Source: Prorocentrum cordatum
Lineage: Eukaryota; Sar; Dinophyceae; Prorocentrales; Prorocentraceae
DNA: 64,000 nucleotides
Assembly: GCA_963575745.1 (NCBI GenBank)
Contig: CAUYUJ010008546.1
Location: 371,969 to 435,968 of the forward strand
Reading direction: 5' to 3'
The position numbers and the translations under genes are program-made. Shown here in pieces: positions 1 to 11,201 of the stretch (its first letter is position 1; each line of letters begins with the position of its first letter). The notes under the pieces were generated by a model. That model was not told where the DNA came from. It did not search any database and saw only the letters and a program-made list of their open reading frames with translations.

Positions 1-590
1 CAGAAAATCTGGTGTGCACGAGCATTGTGAGCGGGTGCGCGGCTTGCGCGGGGGGCACAGTAGGTTTGCGTTTCAGGGACTTGGGCGCTGGCCACTGCGC
101 TGATGGGGGGCCCGAGAATGCGTCACACATATTACGCGTGTGGCGCCATGGAGGCCGCATTTGCGGTTGCAGTTGGGCGGGCGCCCCGCCGCGCGCACCG
201 TGGCGACAGCTCTTTTGGGCGCCCGCCCGTCGCCGTGGACGCAGTGGACCCAGCTAGTCTCTCGGTCGGCGCGCGGCGGGTCGGCAGCCACGACGCTGTC
301 GGCTTGAAAATGCTTCGAAAGTGTTTCTCCCCGAGCCCGGGGCTATTGTACGTTTTCGGTGGCACGCGCAGCTCGGAGAAACATCGCCTTGTCCGTCGGC
401 GGCCCGTTGGCTGTCGTCGCGCAGGAGTACCGGCGGATGGCGCGGTCCACGCTCAGCGCAGAGAGCGTGTCCATGAGCGTGGGCTCGTCGAGGGGCAGGA
501 GGAAGGACCTCGCGGTCGGGGCCATCGCGGCCCGCGATGTCCACGGTCCCCACCCTGGGCGCGCGAGGACCTGCTGGGCGCCGCCGCAGC
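1..590. other. GC-rich DNA without recognisable gene
   Basis: Open frames exist on both strands, but their translations are Arg/Pro/Ala-rich and overlap each other, as expected for random GC-rich DNA. No domain, signal peptide or splice pattern was seen. Confidence 0.5.
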
Positions 591-806
591 GCGATTTCAG
601 AGAATCTCGGAACCAGAAATCCGGGCGCGCCAAATTTCGCGGGCCGAAGAACTCTCAGAGAGTTTCGGCCAGCTCCGAGGTTATGGGTTCATGGGAATGT
701 TTCACGCGGTGTGGCTAGTTCAGAGATTTTCAGAGATTCTCAGAGCAGTTCGGGCGCGAGAATTTGGCGCGCCCCGGTTTGTGGTTCTGCGAATCTCTGA
801 AAAGCG
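591..806. repeat. Foldback (inverted) repeat, ~80-bp arms
   Basis: The left arm (about 591-675) and right arm (about 718-806) are imperfect reverse complements. Both contain TTTCAGAGA, an AGAACCA/GGAACCA block, GGGCGCGCCAAATT and a CTCTGAGA-like tail, in inverted order. The spacer is about 40 bp. No coding capacity. It resembles a non-autonomous foldback element, but no clear target-site duplication was found. Confidence 0.6.
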
Positions 807-1480
807 ATTCCTTCGGTTTTACCCGGTTTCCAGGCGCCCTATTGTCAGCCAGAGACGAGCGATTGGCTGGCGCCGCGCCCGATGCTTCCAGAGTTGCGAA
901 CTCGGTCTTCGATTCCCTGGGGCCCGCGGGCCCCCTAGGCCAATCGCGAGGTTGCCGAGGCCCCCAGGCGGTTGCGCGCGATTGTCTCGGAAACCGGAGT
1001 TGGGCATCCATGGTGGACGCCCGCGCGCACCCGCTAGGTGTCCGCGAGATTGTTCGGCGGCGGATCTTGCATGGCGCGGGGATTTTCCAAAGACTTTCCG
1101 GGGTGTTCTCTACGGTTATTTCGGCGCGCTTCGGGACATTTTCGTTTTTTTTTGTTGCGTTGGTTGCGTGATTGTTTTGGCGGCCCGCCTCCGTGGGGCC
1201 CCCTTGGGGCCTCAAGTTTGTTTTGTTGACGTCGGGCCATCTGGAGTGAAAGTCGCTTGGCGCTGAATTTCCACGGGCGTGCGCGTGGCCAAATGCGCGC
1301 CGTGGCTTCATCCGCGCCGGGGCGCATTTCTTCCCTCGCGAAGCCGATGGCGCTCAAGGCGTGGCAGGCCCGTTCGGCGGCGCCCCCAGTGATTTGAAAA
1401 ACCGAGCATGATTTTTATCCCGGTCAAATTTTGCCCCGATCCTGGCTTCATCGCACAGCAGCCGCCACGCGCGTGCGAAG
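807..1480. other. No gene seen
   Basis: GC-rich sequence with some T/G runs near 1145-1190. Nothing recognisable. Confidence 0.4.
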
Positions 1481-1888
1481 GTGGATCAACGCAGTGATGC
1501 GCGCGGCGTCGACGCATTCAGGCTAGGTTTGGCCGAGCGCCCCTCCGCCCTGACGCCGCTCGGCAAGCTCGAAGACGTCCAGGTCGTGGAAGTGCAAGTT
1601 GGCATGAGCTGGCGGAACTTGGCGCGCCTGCTCCTCGTGCGCGATGCAGAGCACGACAGATTGGCGCAGGGCGCCTGCATGGCGATCGTGGAGATGGCGG
1701 TGGACGCCAACGCGAGAGACCTGCTCAACGCGCTGGAGAGGTTCGGGCAGCCAGCTCCCAAGTGCGTGCGCGCGCTGGTAGGCGCGCAGTCATCAGCGGC
1801 GGTGCGCCGAGTGGTGAACGGGCCTTTCGTAGTTCAAGCCATGCGGGAGTACTGGGTGCCACATTTCAAGCGCCGCCCGCGCACCTAG
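1481..1888 (+). CDS. Unrecognised open segment, possible exon
   Basis: This 135-codon open stretch is less compositionally skewed than its neighbours and reads like folded protein (for example GACMAIVEMAVDAN and LLNALERFGQ). It opens at a GTG; the first in-frame ATG is at 1604. An AG directly before 1481 could be a splice acceptor, so it may be a last exon ending at the TAG at 1886-1888. I do not recognise a family, and no partner exon was found nearby. Chance openness in GC-rich DNA remains quite possible. Confidence 0.25.
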   Translation: MDQRSDARGVDAFRLGLAERPSALTPLGKLEDVQVVEVQVGMSWRNLARLLLVRDAEHDRLAQGACMAIVEMAVDANARDLLNALERFGQPAPKCVRALVGAQSSAAVRRVVNGPFVVQAMREYWVPHFKRRPRT

Positions 1889-4263
1889 CACGCGGCCGTG
1901 ACAGTAGCGGCGGTTGTCCTGATGCACAGGCACATTTGCATGGGCACATCGGCCGCTTGAGCTGGGTCGGGCGCGCGCGCGCAGGACCGTCGGGGCTTGG
2001 CCGTTGTTTGTTTTGTTGTTTTACGTGGTCTCCTGAAGTCGCGACTATGAGTCGTTGTCAGAATCATTCATTCTCCCGCAGCATCTGTGATCCATGTCTC
2101 TCGTCCTGATGTGGTTTCTTTTTCCGTCGCCCCCCCTTCCAACCTGCCGCTCCGCGCAGTTCTTCAGCGCCATTCACGCTATGATGTTTCTGATCCCGAG
2201 CAATTTCGGTTCAAATTTCCAACCCTTCCTGGGAGGTCGGGGGCTCGCCGCGGCCGCTGGCTCGAAGGTGGCCGAGGGGCCGCGGGGCGAAGCGCGCCGG
2301 GCGCGCGCCTGCGCGTGCAGCAGCTGCCTGGTGGGCGCTTGCTGCGCCCCCCCCCCTCGCGTTCGCCTGCGGGCGGCAGCTGCCGGCCGCCGCGGCGCCC
2401 GCGCCGGGCGCGCGGCGCGCCGCGGCGGCGCCGGGCGGCGGGCGGGGGGGACACGAAGGCGAGGGCGATGGCGCAGGCTCGGCCGGGCGGCCCCGCGGCG
2501 CGCAGGCGTTCCCCGCCGAGAGAGCGGAGTCGCCGGCGAGCGGGGCGGCGCCGCCGACCGCGGGGGCGCCAGCGGCCCATTGCGGCGTCGGGGCGCCAGC
2601 GCCTCCAGGGCGTCTCTTGGTCGGGAAAACGAATCCGAGGCAATTGGGGGGCGCGGGCGGTGCAAGTAATTTGGGAAAACAGCACCGCGTTGACCGGGCG
2701 TCTGCGGCGTGGAATTGGGGCGGGAGGGAGGGGAACGCCGTGGGCTCTTGGTTCGCATTCGCGGCGCTCTGTTGCACAAGGCGCGCGCGGGTCGTTCGCC
2801 CGCCGCCGATCGCCGCGGTCTCGTGCGACGACGTCAGACATTGCCAGGGCGGAGCGTTTGATGGGCGAACCCGCCTCCGCGATGGAGCTCAAGGGAAGGC
2901 AGACAGCGTTTGGACAGCAACCCCGAGAAATCACAGCCAGGCGCAAATAATCAGCCGAGGGAGGGCGCGCCACAAAACGCTTCAAACGCCCAGTTGTCGC
3001 GGACAGCCCCGAAAGTCAAAGTGCGCATTAATTGGCCCCTTCAGTACTCCAGCGAAAACATCGCCTGCGTGTTCGCGGACGCTACCGCGACCAGCTTCGA
3101 GATCGATCTCGCGCCTCTGAGTTGATGATGCCCGCCCTGCGCGCCTTCGCCATTTCACGCGCGGAGCGACCCCTGGAGTCGCACCCGGCGCTGCGTGGCC
3201 GACCTAGCCCGCCTCGGCGTCGCAGGGCCGTGCCCTGGGGAAGTTGTGATTTCACTTGTTGTTGAGGTAAGCCGCCATGGGGCTTCTGCGAGCATGCCCC
3301 CGACAGGCGAGTCTGCGGACGAAACGCCCAGCATGGGCGAGTGCCAGTCCGGCGACGCGGCTTGGTTATTGAGGCAACCCTGCGACGTAATATTTCGTCA
3401 GCCGCCGATCCCCTTCTATGTCAGAGCGCGGATTGCGCGGTAGGCTGCGCTCTGCGCGGCGGCCTAACCCTGTTCGATCTGGCCCGAAGGACGTTGCCGT
3501 CTTCATCGTTGCGTTCTGTCGCGTTCGAAACGCAAGACGCACGTATTGTGGCCCCCGAAAACATGGCGCGCGCCAGAGCTTCGCGCGAGACGCCAGCGGC
3601 TGCTGCGGCGCCGTGCCGCCCGTGCAATCGGCCTGCCTCCGTCGCCCCATCCATGCGTTGATCAGGAGCTGGGGCCTGCTCGCGTCAGCGTTTTATCGCG
3701 GCGCCGTCTCGGCTCCTGGCTTTGCTGTTCGAGCGCGATCCCCAGCCAATTGATGTGTACTTGCGTCTGCGCGCGCTGGCACTCAGCCCACCGCCCTCGC
3801 ACTCAGCTTCACCGCGTCCGTTTTGTGGCAAGACATCCTCGTCCTCAGGCTCATGAAGATCATGCGCTGTGATCGCATGGCTACAACGCCTCATGGCCCA
3901 GGATTCCAAGTGTATTTACACGCTCATGGAACAAATGGTCCCACGCCCAGGCATCGCAGTTGGACTCCAATCCGTTTTATTGCCATTCGGAATTTAGCAA
4001 AGTCTGCATATCGAGGGCCCGAAGTGGATGTCAAATGCAATTCCCATCGGACTTGCTCAGACCCAAACGCAGAAGAAGCAAGGTGTACTGCGAGTGCTCC
4101 AGTCGAGTTCCAGCTTGGCCGTGGCAGGCCCCAGATTCAGAGATCAGACAAAAGATTGTGGGCGTGCAACAAGGCCCGGGGGCGGACGTACGATTTCCAC
4201 GGGCGGAACGGAAGAGGAACGGGCGGGGGGGGGTGGAGGAGAGGGGGAACGGGCGGGTGGGAA
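1889..4263. other. Very GC-rich non-coding stretch
   Basis: Between about 2230 and 2620 the sequence is almost pure GC. Open frames on both strands there encode only Arg, Pro, Ala and Gly. No domain or splice-supported gene was recognised up to the microsatellite at 4264. Confidence 0.5.
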
Positions 4264-4372
4264 GGAGGAGGAGGAGGAGGAGGAGGAGGAGGAGGAGGAG
4301 GAGGGAGGAAAAGGAGGCGGAGGAGGAGGAGGAGGAGGCGGAGGAGGAGGAGGAGGAGGAGGAGGAGGAGGC
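4264..4372 (+). repeat. (GGA)n microsatellite
   Basis: About 35 near-perfect GGA units. They create false poly-Glu, poly-Gly and poly-Arg frames. Confidence 0.95.
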
Positions 4373-5143
4373 CTCCCCGTGCACCCCCCTTGCCGCGCCC
4401 CTGTTGGGCAGGTCCGCGCGCTCGCCTGCAGCACCGGGGGGACCGTGCCGCCGTCGCCCCTGCTGGGCCCGGGGCCTCGGCTGCGCCATCTGCGATGGGG
4501 TCGCCAACGCCTCCTGGAGACGGTCGAGGAGGAGCAATGGCTCCCACGAGGGCGCGAAGTTATTCGCGTTTCGCAGTCCTCGTTCCTTTTCCCCTCCTCC
4601 TCGTCCTCCTTTTCTCCCTTTTGGGGGGCGGCGCGAGAGCGCGGAGTTATTCGCGCTTCGCGGAGCGCGAAACGCGAAGTTGGGAGCCCTTGAGGAGGAG
4701 GGCGGACAAACATTCGAAGAGGTTTGGCTTGTTTTTTGGGGCGCTGGTGGTGGCCATGGGGGCGTCAGAGCGGGCCGTTTCCTGATGGTGTCGGCGGCCC
4801 CATTGGCAGCATGTCTGGGGCCAGAGGAAATGGGTAAGGATGCCATTCCATCGTTTTCGCCTCCTTGGTTTCCTCCTGGGGCCCTCGTCGCCACTCCTGG
4901 TACGCGTCGGATTTCAGGTGTGGAACAAAGACGTGCGAACATGAGCTCGCATTGGTTTCGAGTGAGCGCGCTGTGCGAGCGTTCGTGACACGAGGGCGGC
5001 CTCGCACCGACACCGATCAGCAGTTCTATCAACAAGGCTTGGTGCTAGCCGAATGTTCTGCACTTTATCGGGGGTTTCTGTATATAGAAGAAGGGGCGTG
5101 CGCCTGTGGTCGGCGACGATGGTGGGACTAAAGGTGCGGCGAT
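4373..5143. other. No gene seen
   Basis: A short motif recurs here: GAAGTTATTCGCGTTTCGC near 4556 and GAGTTATTCGCGCTTCGC near 4643. A relative, GATTCGCGTTTCGCGCAGCG, occurs near 50080. Otherwise nothing recognisable. Confidence 0.4.
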
Positions 5144-5545
5144 GGTGCGGCGGGTGGGGATCAGGAGGGTGAGGATCACGAGGGTGAGGGTCAGGAGGGT
5201 GAGGATCACGAGGGTGAGGGTCAGGCGAGCTTGGAGAAGTATGATGAGGATGTGGAGAGTGCGGATCAGGAGAGCAAGGATGAGGATAATCAAAATCAGG
5301 AGGATTAGGATCGGGCGGGCGAGGATCATTGGGGTCAGGATCAGGCGAGTGTGGAGCAGGAAAGTGGGAGTGAGCATAGTGAGGATAACGCAGCAGATTT
5401 TCACGAGTTTGAGGACGAGGAGAGTGCGGATAAAGAGAATGAGCATGAGGACGGTGAGGACCTTGATCATGAGGCAGGAGGGTGAGGATGATGAGAGCGA
5501 GAATCAGGAGAGTGAGAATCAAGAGGATGAGTGAGGATCAGGAGG
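5144..5545 (+). repeat. Degenerate minisatellite (GGATCAGGAGGGTGA-like)
   Basis: Degenerate units built on GAGGATCAGGAGGGTGA. Positions 5161-5190 and 5191-5220 are identical 30-bp copies; further units decay to the right. Confidence 0.85.
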
Positions 5546-5560
5546 GTGAGGATCTGGATG

Positions 5561-5972
5561 GGGATAAGTCCTGCGCATCTGGCGCATCCCCGGAAACGGC
5601 CCTTGTCTATCGGGGGCGGTTTGCGGGTCCATTTCTTCGCGCGCCAGGGGTCAGGATGATTTGAGTTCCAAAGGAATTCCCTCAAAGGAGCGATTTTGCG
5701 AGGATGTTTCGACCGAGGGCGCCGGATTGGGATTTGCCAGTTGCGCTCGGCACATCCCCGGAAGTGGTTGTTGCGATTGGGATTCGCGTGGCGCGCCCAG
5801 CACATCCTCAGAAATTGTCCCTGGATGAGGAGGATCCCTGGTGCGATTTTGCGAGGATGTCTCAAGCGAGAGCGCCAGAGTGGGATTCGCCCAGCGCGTC
5901 TGGCGCCTCCCCGGAAATGGTCCACGGGGGTCGGTTGGCGGGCCCATTTCCTCGCGCGCCCGGGATCAGGAT
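5561..5972 (+). repeat. Minisatellite of ~90-150-bp units
   Basis: Two ~90-bp units (about 5567-5659 and 5885-5972) share TCTGGCGC, CTCCCCGGAAA, GCGGGCCCATTTC and CGCGCGCC. A second pair, GATTTTGCGAGGATGT at about 5691 and 5851, marks the start of another unit type. Non-coding. Confidence 0.75.
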
Positions 5973-6352
5973 GGCCTTATATTTGACCGACAAGTTGTAT
6001 CCTCTAATTTAGGTTCGTGTCCTCGCTGTGTCAATCGAGATCTGGATCATCGTGCCGGCGAGGGTGGCAGCGCAGCACGATACGGTCAGATAGCGCGAAC
6101 CCTCTGCTGAACGTCACAAACATGCGTACCTGCACTTCCGCCGCGTATTCACACCGCGCACGTTTCGTTCAGATCACGTGTGTTTGCCGCTTCGCGGGAT
6201 GATTCGGAACGGCCCAGGTCCTCTTCTTCGCCCTTGCAGGGCTTCCCCCGGGGAGGCATGGCGTGGCCTCTTCGACCCTGCGGGCCGCCCAGGGAGGCGG
6301 CTGCACGCCCGAGGAAGGTGTGGTGTCCCCCAGGACCGCAGGGCGCGCAGCC
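5973..6352. other. No gene seen
   Basis: Mixed-composition sequence without a recognisable gene or repeat. Confidence 0.4.
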
Positions 6353-6562
6353 CCCTAGCATCAAGTCGGGCCTGTCCCCCTACAGGGGGACGTTCGACGA
6401 AAAATAAAGAATACCCCACAAAATAGTAAAATCATAGTCCAAAAATAGTCTGGGGATTATTTTTTGAGTAGTGTTTGACCCTTTTGGGTTTTTTGGGGTA
6501 TGTATTATTTTTCGTCCAAGATCCCCCTGTAGGGGGGACACGCCCGACTTAACCCTAGCATC
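6353..6562. mobile_element. MITE-like foldback element with 10-bp flanking repeat
   Basis: The perfect 10-mer CCCTAGCATC occurs at 6353-6362 and 6553-6562, directly flanking a palindromic element. The element begins AAGTCGGGC (6363) and ends GCCCGACTT (6550). Its arms match inverted for about 57 bp, including TGTCCCCC, TACAGGGGGA, GACGAAAAATAA and ATACCCCA. Each arm itself contains a small hairpin (TCCCCCTACAGGGGGA). The interior is AT-rich, unlike the surrounding DNA, and non-coding. A 9-11-bp duplication is typical of Mutator-like elements, but without a transposase the superfamily is unproven. Confidence 0.75.
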
Positions 6563-7239
6563 ATATCTGGAGGGGGTCCCCGAAGGCGGCCTCCCGAGAG
6601 CTCCCAGGAGCCTGCGAGCAGCCTCCCGCAGCTCCTCGGTGGGTCCCAAGAGCCCTCGCAGGGCTGCCTGGATCCCCGGAGAGCCTCCCTGGGCTTCCAA
6701 GGTATCCAACAGCTCCGACCTCAACAGGTGGCGCCCAGGGTCCCACATGATCATTCGGGGGATTAGATGAGCTTCCCCAGGGTGGGTGGGCAGCGCAATA
6801 TCCTGCAACCCTTGGACCCCCCCCCCCCCCTGGAGGGGTCGCGCAGGCCATGTTCACCATTCCAAGGCCCCTCAAGTGCTGAAAAGGGGGCTCTAGCGCT
6901 GGGGTGCCGCGATCGGGTGTTTATCGAAGGCGAAAAACGTGCTGTCGAAGGTGATTATCATTCCTTGTACGTATTTGTGACAGGTGTGCCGCTGGCAGCG
7001 GCCAATGACCCCACCGTCTGCGTCCTGGCGGTCGTGCCGCCGACCAGAGGCGCCGTTGCACGCCAGCCAGAGCGGGGGATGCAGCAGAACCCCTCGACGA
7101 CCCCGGGGGCGCAGCGCGCCATCTCTGAACACGCCCCGGAACAGGGACCCTGGTAAGTCGGCGGCGAGCAAGGAGTGGAAGCGAGAAGGAGGCAGCCGTC
7201 TCGGATGAGTTGGAAGGCCCTTGGCTTGCTGAGAATTGT
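6563..7239. other. No gene seen
   Basis: Contains a 14-C run near 6819 and GC-rich repeats around 6560-6700. Nothing recognised. Confidence 0.4.
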
Positions 7240-7366
7240 TCTGAGACTTCCCCGAAGGCATGAAAAACCTTTTCAGAAGGCGCGAGGGCTTCTGAGAAGT
7301 CCCGTCGCCTTCTGAGAAGGCCTTCTCCTTCTCACTTCCCCCCCTTGCTCGCGGCCGAGTGAGACG
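7240..7366 (+). repeat. Dispersed repeat, copy 1 (mate at 49468-49588)
   Basis: Shares CTTCCCCGAAG, CTTCTGAGAAGGCC and CTCCTTCTCACTTCCCC followed by GCTCGC.GCCGAG with 49468-49588, same strand and order. It is a two-copy interspersed repeat in this window, without coding capacity. Confidence 0.75.
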
Positions 7367-7390
7367 ATCGCCAGCATACCCGACGGGGTC

Positions 7391-7670
7391 GTTGTCGTCG
7401 TCGTCGTCGTCGTTGTTGTCGTTGTCGCCGTCGTCGTCGTCGTCGGGGTCGTGGGGGTCGTCGGGGTCGTCGTCGTCGGGGTCGTCGGTCGTCGTCGTCG
7501 TCGTCTTCGTCGTCGCCGTCGTCGTTGGGGATGTCGTCGTCATCGTCGTCGTCGTCGTTAGGGTTTTCGTCGTCGTCGTCGTGGCCGTCGTCGTGGTCGT
7601 CGTCGTGGTCGTCGTCGAGGGCGAGGGCGAGGGCGAGGTCGTCATCGTCGTCGACGCCGTCGCAGCCAAG
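7391..7670 (+). repeat. (GTC)n microsatellite
   Basis: Long interrupted GTC/CGT array, read as poly-Val, poly-Ser or poly-Asp in the various frames. Confidence 0.95.
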
Positions 7671-7891
7671 ACCGTCGTCGTCTTCGCCGCGGCCCCGAGA
7701 AGGCCCGCGGGGCCGCGCGGCGGCGCCGCGCGGCCCTGCGGGCCTTCCTCGCGGCCGCCGCCCGAGGCCCCGGCGCGCTCGCCGCCTGGCAGAACTGCGC
7801 GGCGCCCGCGCGGGGCGCCTGCGCAGACTCGGACGACGACTTCATGGCGGACCCGCCGCGGGCAGCCGCTCAGAGAAGGAAAGGCTGCTCT

Positions 7892-8150
7892 TAGCGCTGC
7901 CCTTCCCTCGCTTTCCCCCCTTGGGGCCTCCTGTGGGAGGCCCTCGTCGCCACCGCCGAGCTCCCCTCGAGATCCTTGTCGGAGCGCTACCCATAGCGCC
8001 ACCCTTCCCTCGCTTCCCCCCTTGGGGCCTCCTGGGAGGCCCTCGTCGCCACCGCTGGACTCCCCTCGGAATCCTCGTCGGAGCGCACCCCGGGAGAGGT
8101 TTCCGGGGAGTGGCGGTATCGGTACCTGTTGGTCTTTTGGTTTCCCCAGT
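7892..8150 (+). repeat. Tandem ~95-bp duplication plus dispersed-repeat segment
   Basis: Units at about 7892-7986 and 7993-8085 share CCTTCCCTCGCTT, CCCCTTGGGGCCTCCT, GGGAGGCCCTCGTCGCCACC and GTCGGAGCG. The second unit with its right flank (8035-8150) is also related to 40427-40547, which repeats CCCTCGTCGGCACCGCTGGA, GGAGTGGCGGT and GTTGGTTTCC in the same order. Confidence 0.75.
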
Positions 8151-8395
8151 CGTCGTCGCCGCTTGTGTCGCCGCCGTCGCCTCCGGCGCCTCCGCCGCCG
8201 TCGTTGCCGCCGCCGCCGCCGCCTCCGCTGCCGTCGTTGCCGCCGTCTTTTGCGTCCGTCGCCGCTGTCGCCGTCGTCGCGGCCGCCGCCGCCGCCGCCT
8301 TCGTCTTCGTCGTCGCCGCCGCCCTCGGCATCATCCTCGTCCTCGTCGTCTCTCCTCCTTGAGATCTTCATCGTCGTCGTCTTCGTCGAGGGTGC
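8151..8395 (+). repeat. GTC/GCC microsatellite tract
   Basis: Interrupted GTC, GCC and TCG trinucleotides. Apparent Ala/Val/Ser-rich proteins here are repeat artefacts. Confidence 0.85.
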
Positions 8396-9218
8396 GGGGG
8401 CGAGAGGGCGGAAAGGGGTCCACGGTCGCGCTGCCGGGGTCGAATTCGATCCGATCTATCCGATTCGATATTGATTTGTGCTGGCCCAATCCTATTCGAT
8501 TCCGACGTTCCAGGGATCCGATGCGGCCCGATGCTCGCACGGTGCTGGTGTGCACTTTGGCGCGCCCGATCCGATTCGGTCCCGACCCGGTGCCGGTGCA
8601 GCCAGAGCGGACCAGTGGGGTTTCATCTGAGTGCCCGAGTCGATGTTGACAGACCTTGCGTTGGAGATGCCCCCCTGGGCCTTCCTCGAGGGCGCATGTC
8701 CTCTGACAGTTTGCTGATGTTGTGTATATATCTATACATACATGTGTATGTGTGTGTGAGTGCCAGGAGCTTGATTTTCTGAGGGCGTATGACATGCGGG
8801 GGGGCCCAGTTCATATCATCATTACGATGTTCGGGACGGTCGTGGCCCGGTGACATCACGTGTTCCGTCGCCTTTTCGTGGGGTGAGGAGGAGGATGTAT
8901 GAGGAGGAAGGGGTTGGAAAAGGAGGGGAGGAGGTTTCAGGGGAAAGATGGAGAAGAGGCGATGCGCTGTCGCGGGGGATCAGGAGTTGAAGGAACGGAG
9001 GAGGAGGGGAGAGGGGGAGAGGATGATGAGGAGAAGCTGGAGGGGGAAGGGGAGGAGAGTGGAGGGGGGTAGTGAGAAACAGGAGGAGAAGAGGGACGAG
9101 GGAAACGATGAGGTGTGTGAAGGAGGGAGCGGTGAGGAGTGGAGGAGGAGGAGGAGGAGGAGGAGGAGGAGGAGGAGGAGCTGGGAGTAGGTGGAGGCGG
9201 ACCACTGTCCTCGGGCCC
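8396..9218. other. Non-coding; GA-rich tract with GGA microsatellite
   Basis: A TG/TA-rich piece (8725-8765) is followed by a purine-rich stretch from about 8880, ending in a GGA array at about 9137-9180. No gene recognised. Confidence 0.6.
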
Positions 9219-10211
9219 CTAACGGGCCCAAACAAGGAGGGTGAGAAAGCCCCTTCCCCCACCTCCTCCCCACCCCTGGCGGGCCGCGCGGGTCCTCGCC
9301 CACTCGATGGCGGGCTGCCACGCGCCGCAGTCGCCGCGCGCGGGCGGTGGGAGCGGGGGGGGGGAGGTGGGAGCGGGGAGCGGTGGGCGGGGCGGTGGGA
9401 GCGGGGGGGGAGGGGCCTGCGGCGCGACCTGAGCCGACGAACTCACAGCCGTCGGCGACACTTTCTCGTCCGGTCCTGCTCCGCCATGGCTGACAGAACC
9501 GGCCTGGGAGGCCCCTCTCGTCTCGGAAAGCGGCCTCTCTGCAGTCTGGACAGATTCTCCGACCCCTCGGGGGTCGGTGCTGAACAGCGCTCCTTCGACG
9601 ACCTCGGATCGATCGTCGTGCACCTGCCACAAGGCGTGCACACCGGGAGGAGCCACTTCGAGACACGATCTCAGAGAGTGGCTCTCATGACAGGCCATGG
9701 CAGCCCCTCTCGCAGACTCTGGGAGCCAGGGCGCACGCCTCAACTCCAAGACTGGACACAGCCTCACAAAGGGGAGATGCCACATTGACGAAAGGCAGCA
9801 CCCGATACAGCCATCTCGCATGCTAGGCAGACCCACTTCGACCCGCACTGCAGCGGCTCGTGGGCCGGCGGCAAGATGAGCTGCGAGTGCCTGGACACAC
9901 GGCGGCCTCTCCTTCTGTCGCCCAGCACGGGTCGAAGGCTCGGCCGCCGCTGCATCCGGGAGCGCTCGCCGCGCTCTCCTGCGAATGGTAGCCGCCAGAC
10001 AGTCCATCATATCAGCGTCAGGCAAGCAGCCCACAACTCCTTTCTCCCCCGCCAGCTCCGAATCCCTCCCCGCCCACGAGTCTGCTGTGAGGTTGCCGCA
10101 CGCAGTCAAGAGGTCTCCATCCGACGCTGACTTCTCAGGGGACTCGTCAGGATGGGAGAGCGCCCAGATGGTTTCAGTCTGCTCAGCCTGGGCCCTGGTT
10201 TTTGAGTTCAA
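9219..10211 (-). CDS. Unrecognised long open frame
   Basis: A 330-codon open frame on the minus strand. The N-terminal 150 codons look protein-like (for example DADMMDCLAATIRRRARRAL), while the last third is Pro-rich low complexity from the GC-rich flank. It starts at TTG, so a true start or an upstream exon is not defined. It lies just beyond the 3' end of retroelement A on the same strand and could be part of another decayed element. No family recognised. Confidence 0.25.
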   Translation of the reverse strand: MNSKTRAQAEQTETIWALSHPDESPEKSASDGDLLTACGNLTADSWAGRDSELAGEKGVVGCLPDADMMDCLAATIRRRARRALPDAAAAEPSTRAGRQKERPPCVQALAAHLAAGPRAAAVRVEVGLPSMRDGCIGCCLSSMWHLPFVRLCPVLELRRAPWLPESARGAAMACHESHSLRSCLEVAPPGVHALWQVHDDRSEVVEGALFSTDPRGVGESVQTAERPLSETRGASQAGSVSHGGAGPDEKVSPTAVSSSAQVAPQAPPPPLPPPRPPLPAPTSPPPLPPPARGDCGAWQPAIEWARTRAARQGWGGGGGRGFLTLLVWAR

Positions 10212-10648
10212 AAACTAGTTTGTGAATTCAAGACGTCGTTTGGTGGCCGGTCGCAAACGTGAGTGGACCCTGGACTTATGTTGTTCCAACCTGCTAGCCT
10301 GGATCACCAGAAAGAATTTCGAACACCAGAAAAGTACCAAAACAACTCGAGGGTTTTCACGCGTCGGGCCCTGGGAGACACTCTTTCGACACTCCTTCGA
10401 CACTTTTTCGACACTCGATGTTTTGTTTGGATGTGGTCCGTCAGTACGATGGGAGCAACATACCTCTGGACCTCAGACAACGCTAAAACGAGAGCAGGCA
10501 TCTCCGCTCTCGGGACTGTCTGCCTGTCCCCAGGGAGTGGGGCACACAGGGTGGCCCCGAGCGTGGCACACACAGGGCGGCTCCGAGCGTAAGCTCGCCG
10601 TCTGAATTCACCGGGGCAGTGATGGCGGCTCCACATCTGCGACGGCGG

Positions 10649-10800
10649 GGGGGAGGAGGAGGAGGAGGAGGAGGAGGAGGAGGAGGAGGAGGAGGAGGAT
10701 GAAGAGGAGGAAAATGAGGAGGAGGAGGAAAAGGAGGAGGAGGAGGAGGAAAAGGAGGAGGAGGAGGAGGAGGAAAAGGAGGAGAATGAGAATGAGAATG
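10649..10800 (+). repeat. (GGA)n microsatellite at the 3' flank of element A
   Basis: Interrupted GGA array with GAAAAG interruptions. It begins about 60 bp beyond the last recognisable coding sequence of element A. Confidence 0.95.
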
Positions 10801-10859
10801 ACCATGTGACAGAGTCAACCGTGTGCCTACCACGTGAAACACTGAGGCACCGACATACG

Positions 10860-11141
10860 TCACACATGCCCGCGAGTGCGCTTCTCTGCTGCACTTAAGC
10901 ACTGGGGAACGAGGCCTCTGGAGATACGACTAAGGTACAGGCCTCTCGTGGGGGTGACCTTAGCAGTGCACCCCTTCCCTAACTCGCGCAACACAGACGA
11001 TGCGTAACATCCGCACGACTTACAATACCAAAGCTTCAATACTGTGGAATATTGCATGGTATGACTCAGGTCTACCCCAAACCCCGCAATGTGCAGCTTT
11101 GCATTGGGGGGTTGATAAAGGAGAGACCCGTCATAATTCAA
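10860..11141 (-). pseudogene. Element A: C-terminal zinc-ribbon segment
   Basis: Translation contains LKLWYCKSCGCYAS, matching LKLWFCSHCGVYAS at the C-terminus of element B. It then has RGLYLSRISRGLVPQ against REYLRRIAMGSWPK in B. The CxxC pair and the following Cys suggest a small zinc ribbon. It is in the same frame as the RNase H segment at 11202-12002 but is separated by in-frame stops around 11142-11204. This should be the polyprotein's C-terminus. Confidence 0.75.
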
Positions 11142-11201
11142 GGGCTGAAAACAATCGCTCTGAAGAAACTCGGTCGTGGTCGCTTTGGAGGCCGACGCGC
11201 C

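Noticed and set aside
2087-2985. 270-290-codon Arg/Pro/Ala frames
   Set aside because: Sequence is nearly pure GC, so stop codons are rare in all six frames. No domain evidence.
3960-5035. Long overlapping frames on both strands across the GGA array (poly-Glu/Arg/Ser proteins)
   Set aside because: The repeat is open in every frame. The flanks show no conserved motif, start context or splice structure.
6893-8474. 370-490-codon frames through the GTC arrays
   Set aside because: Almost all residues come from trinucleotide repeats. Equally long frames exist on both strands.
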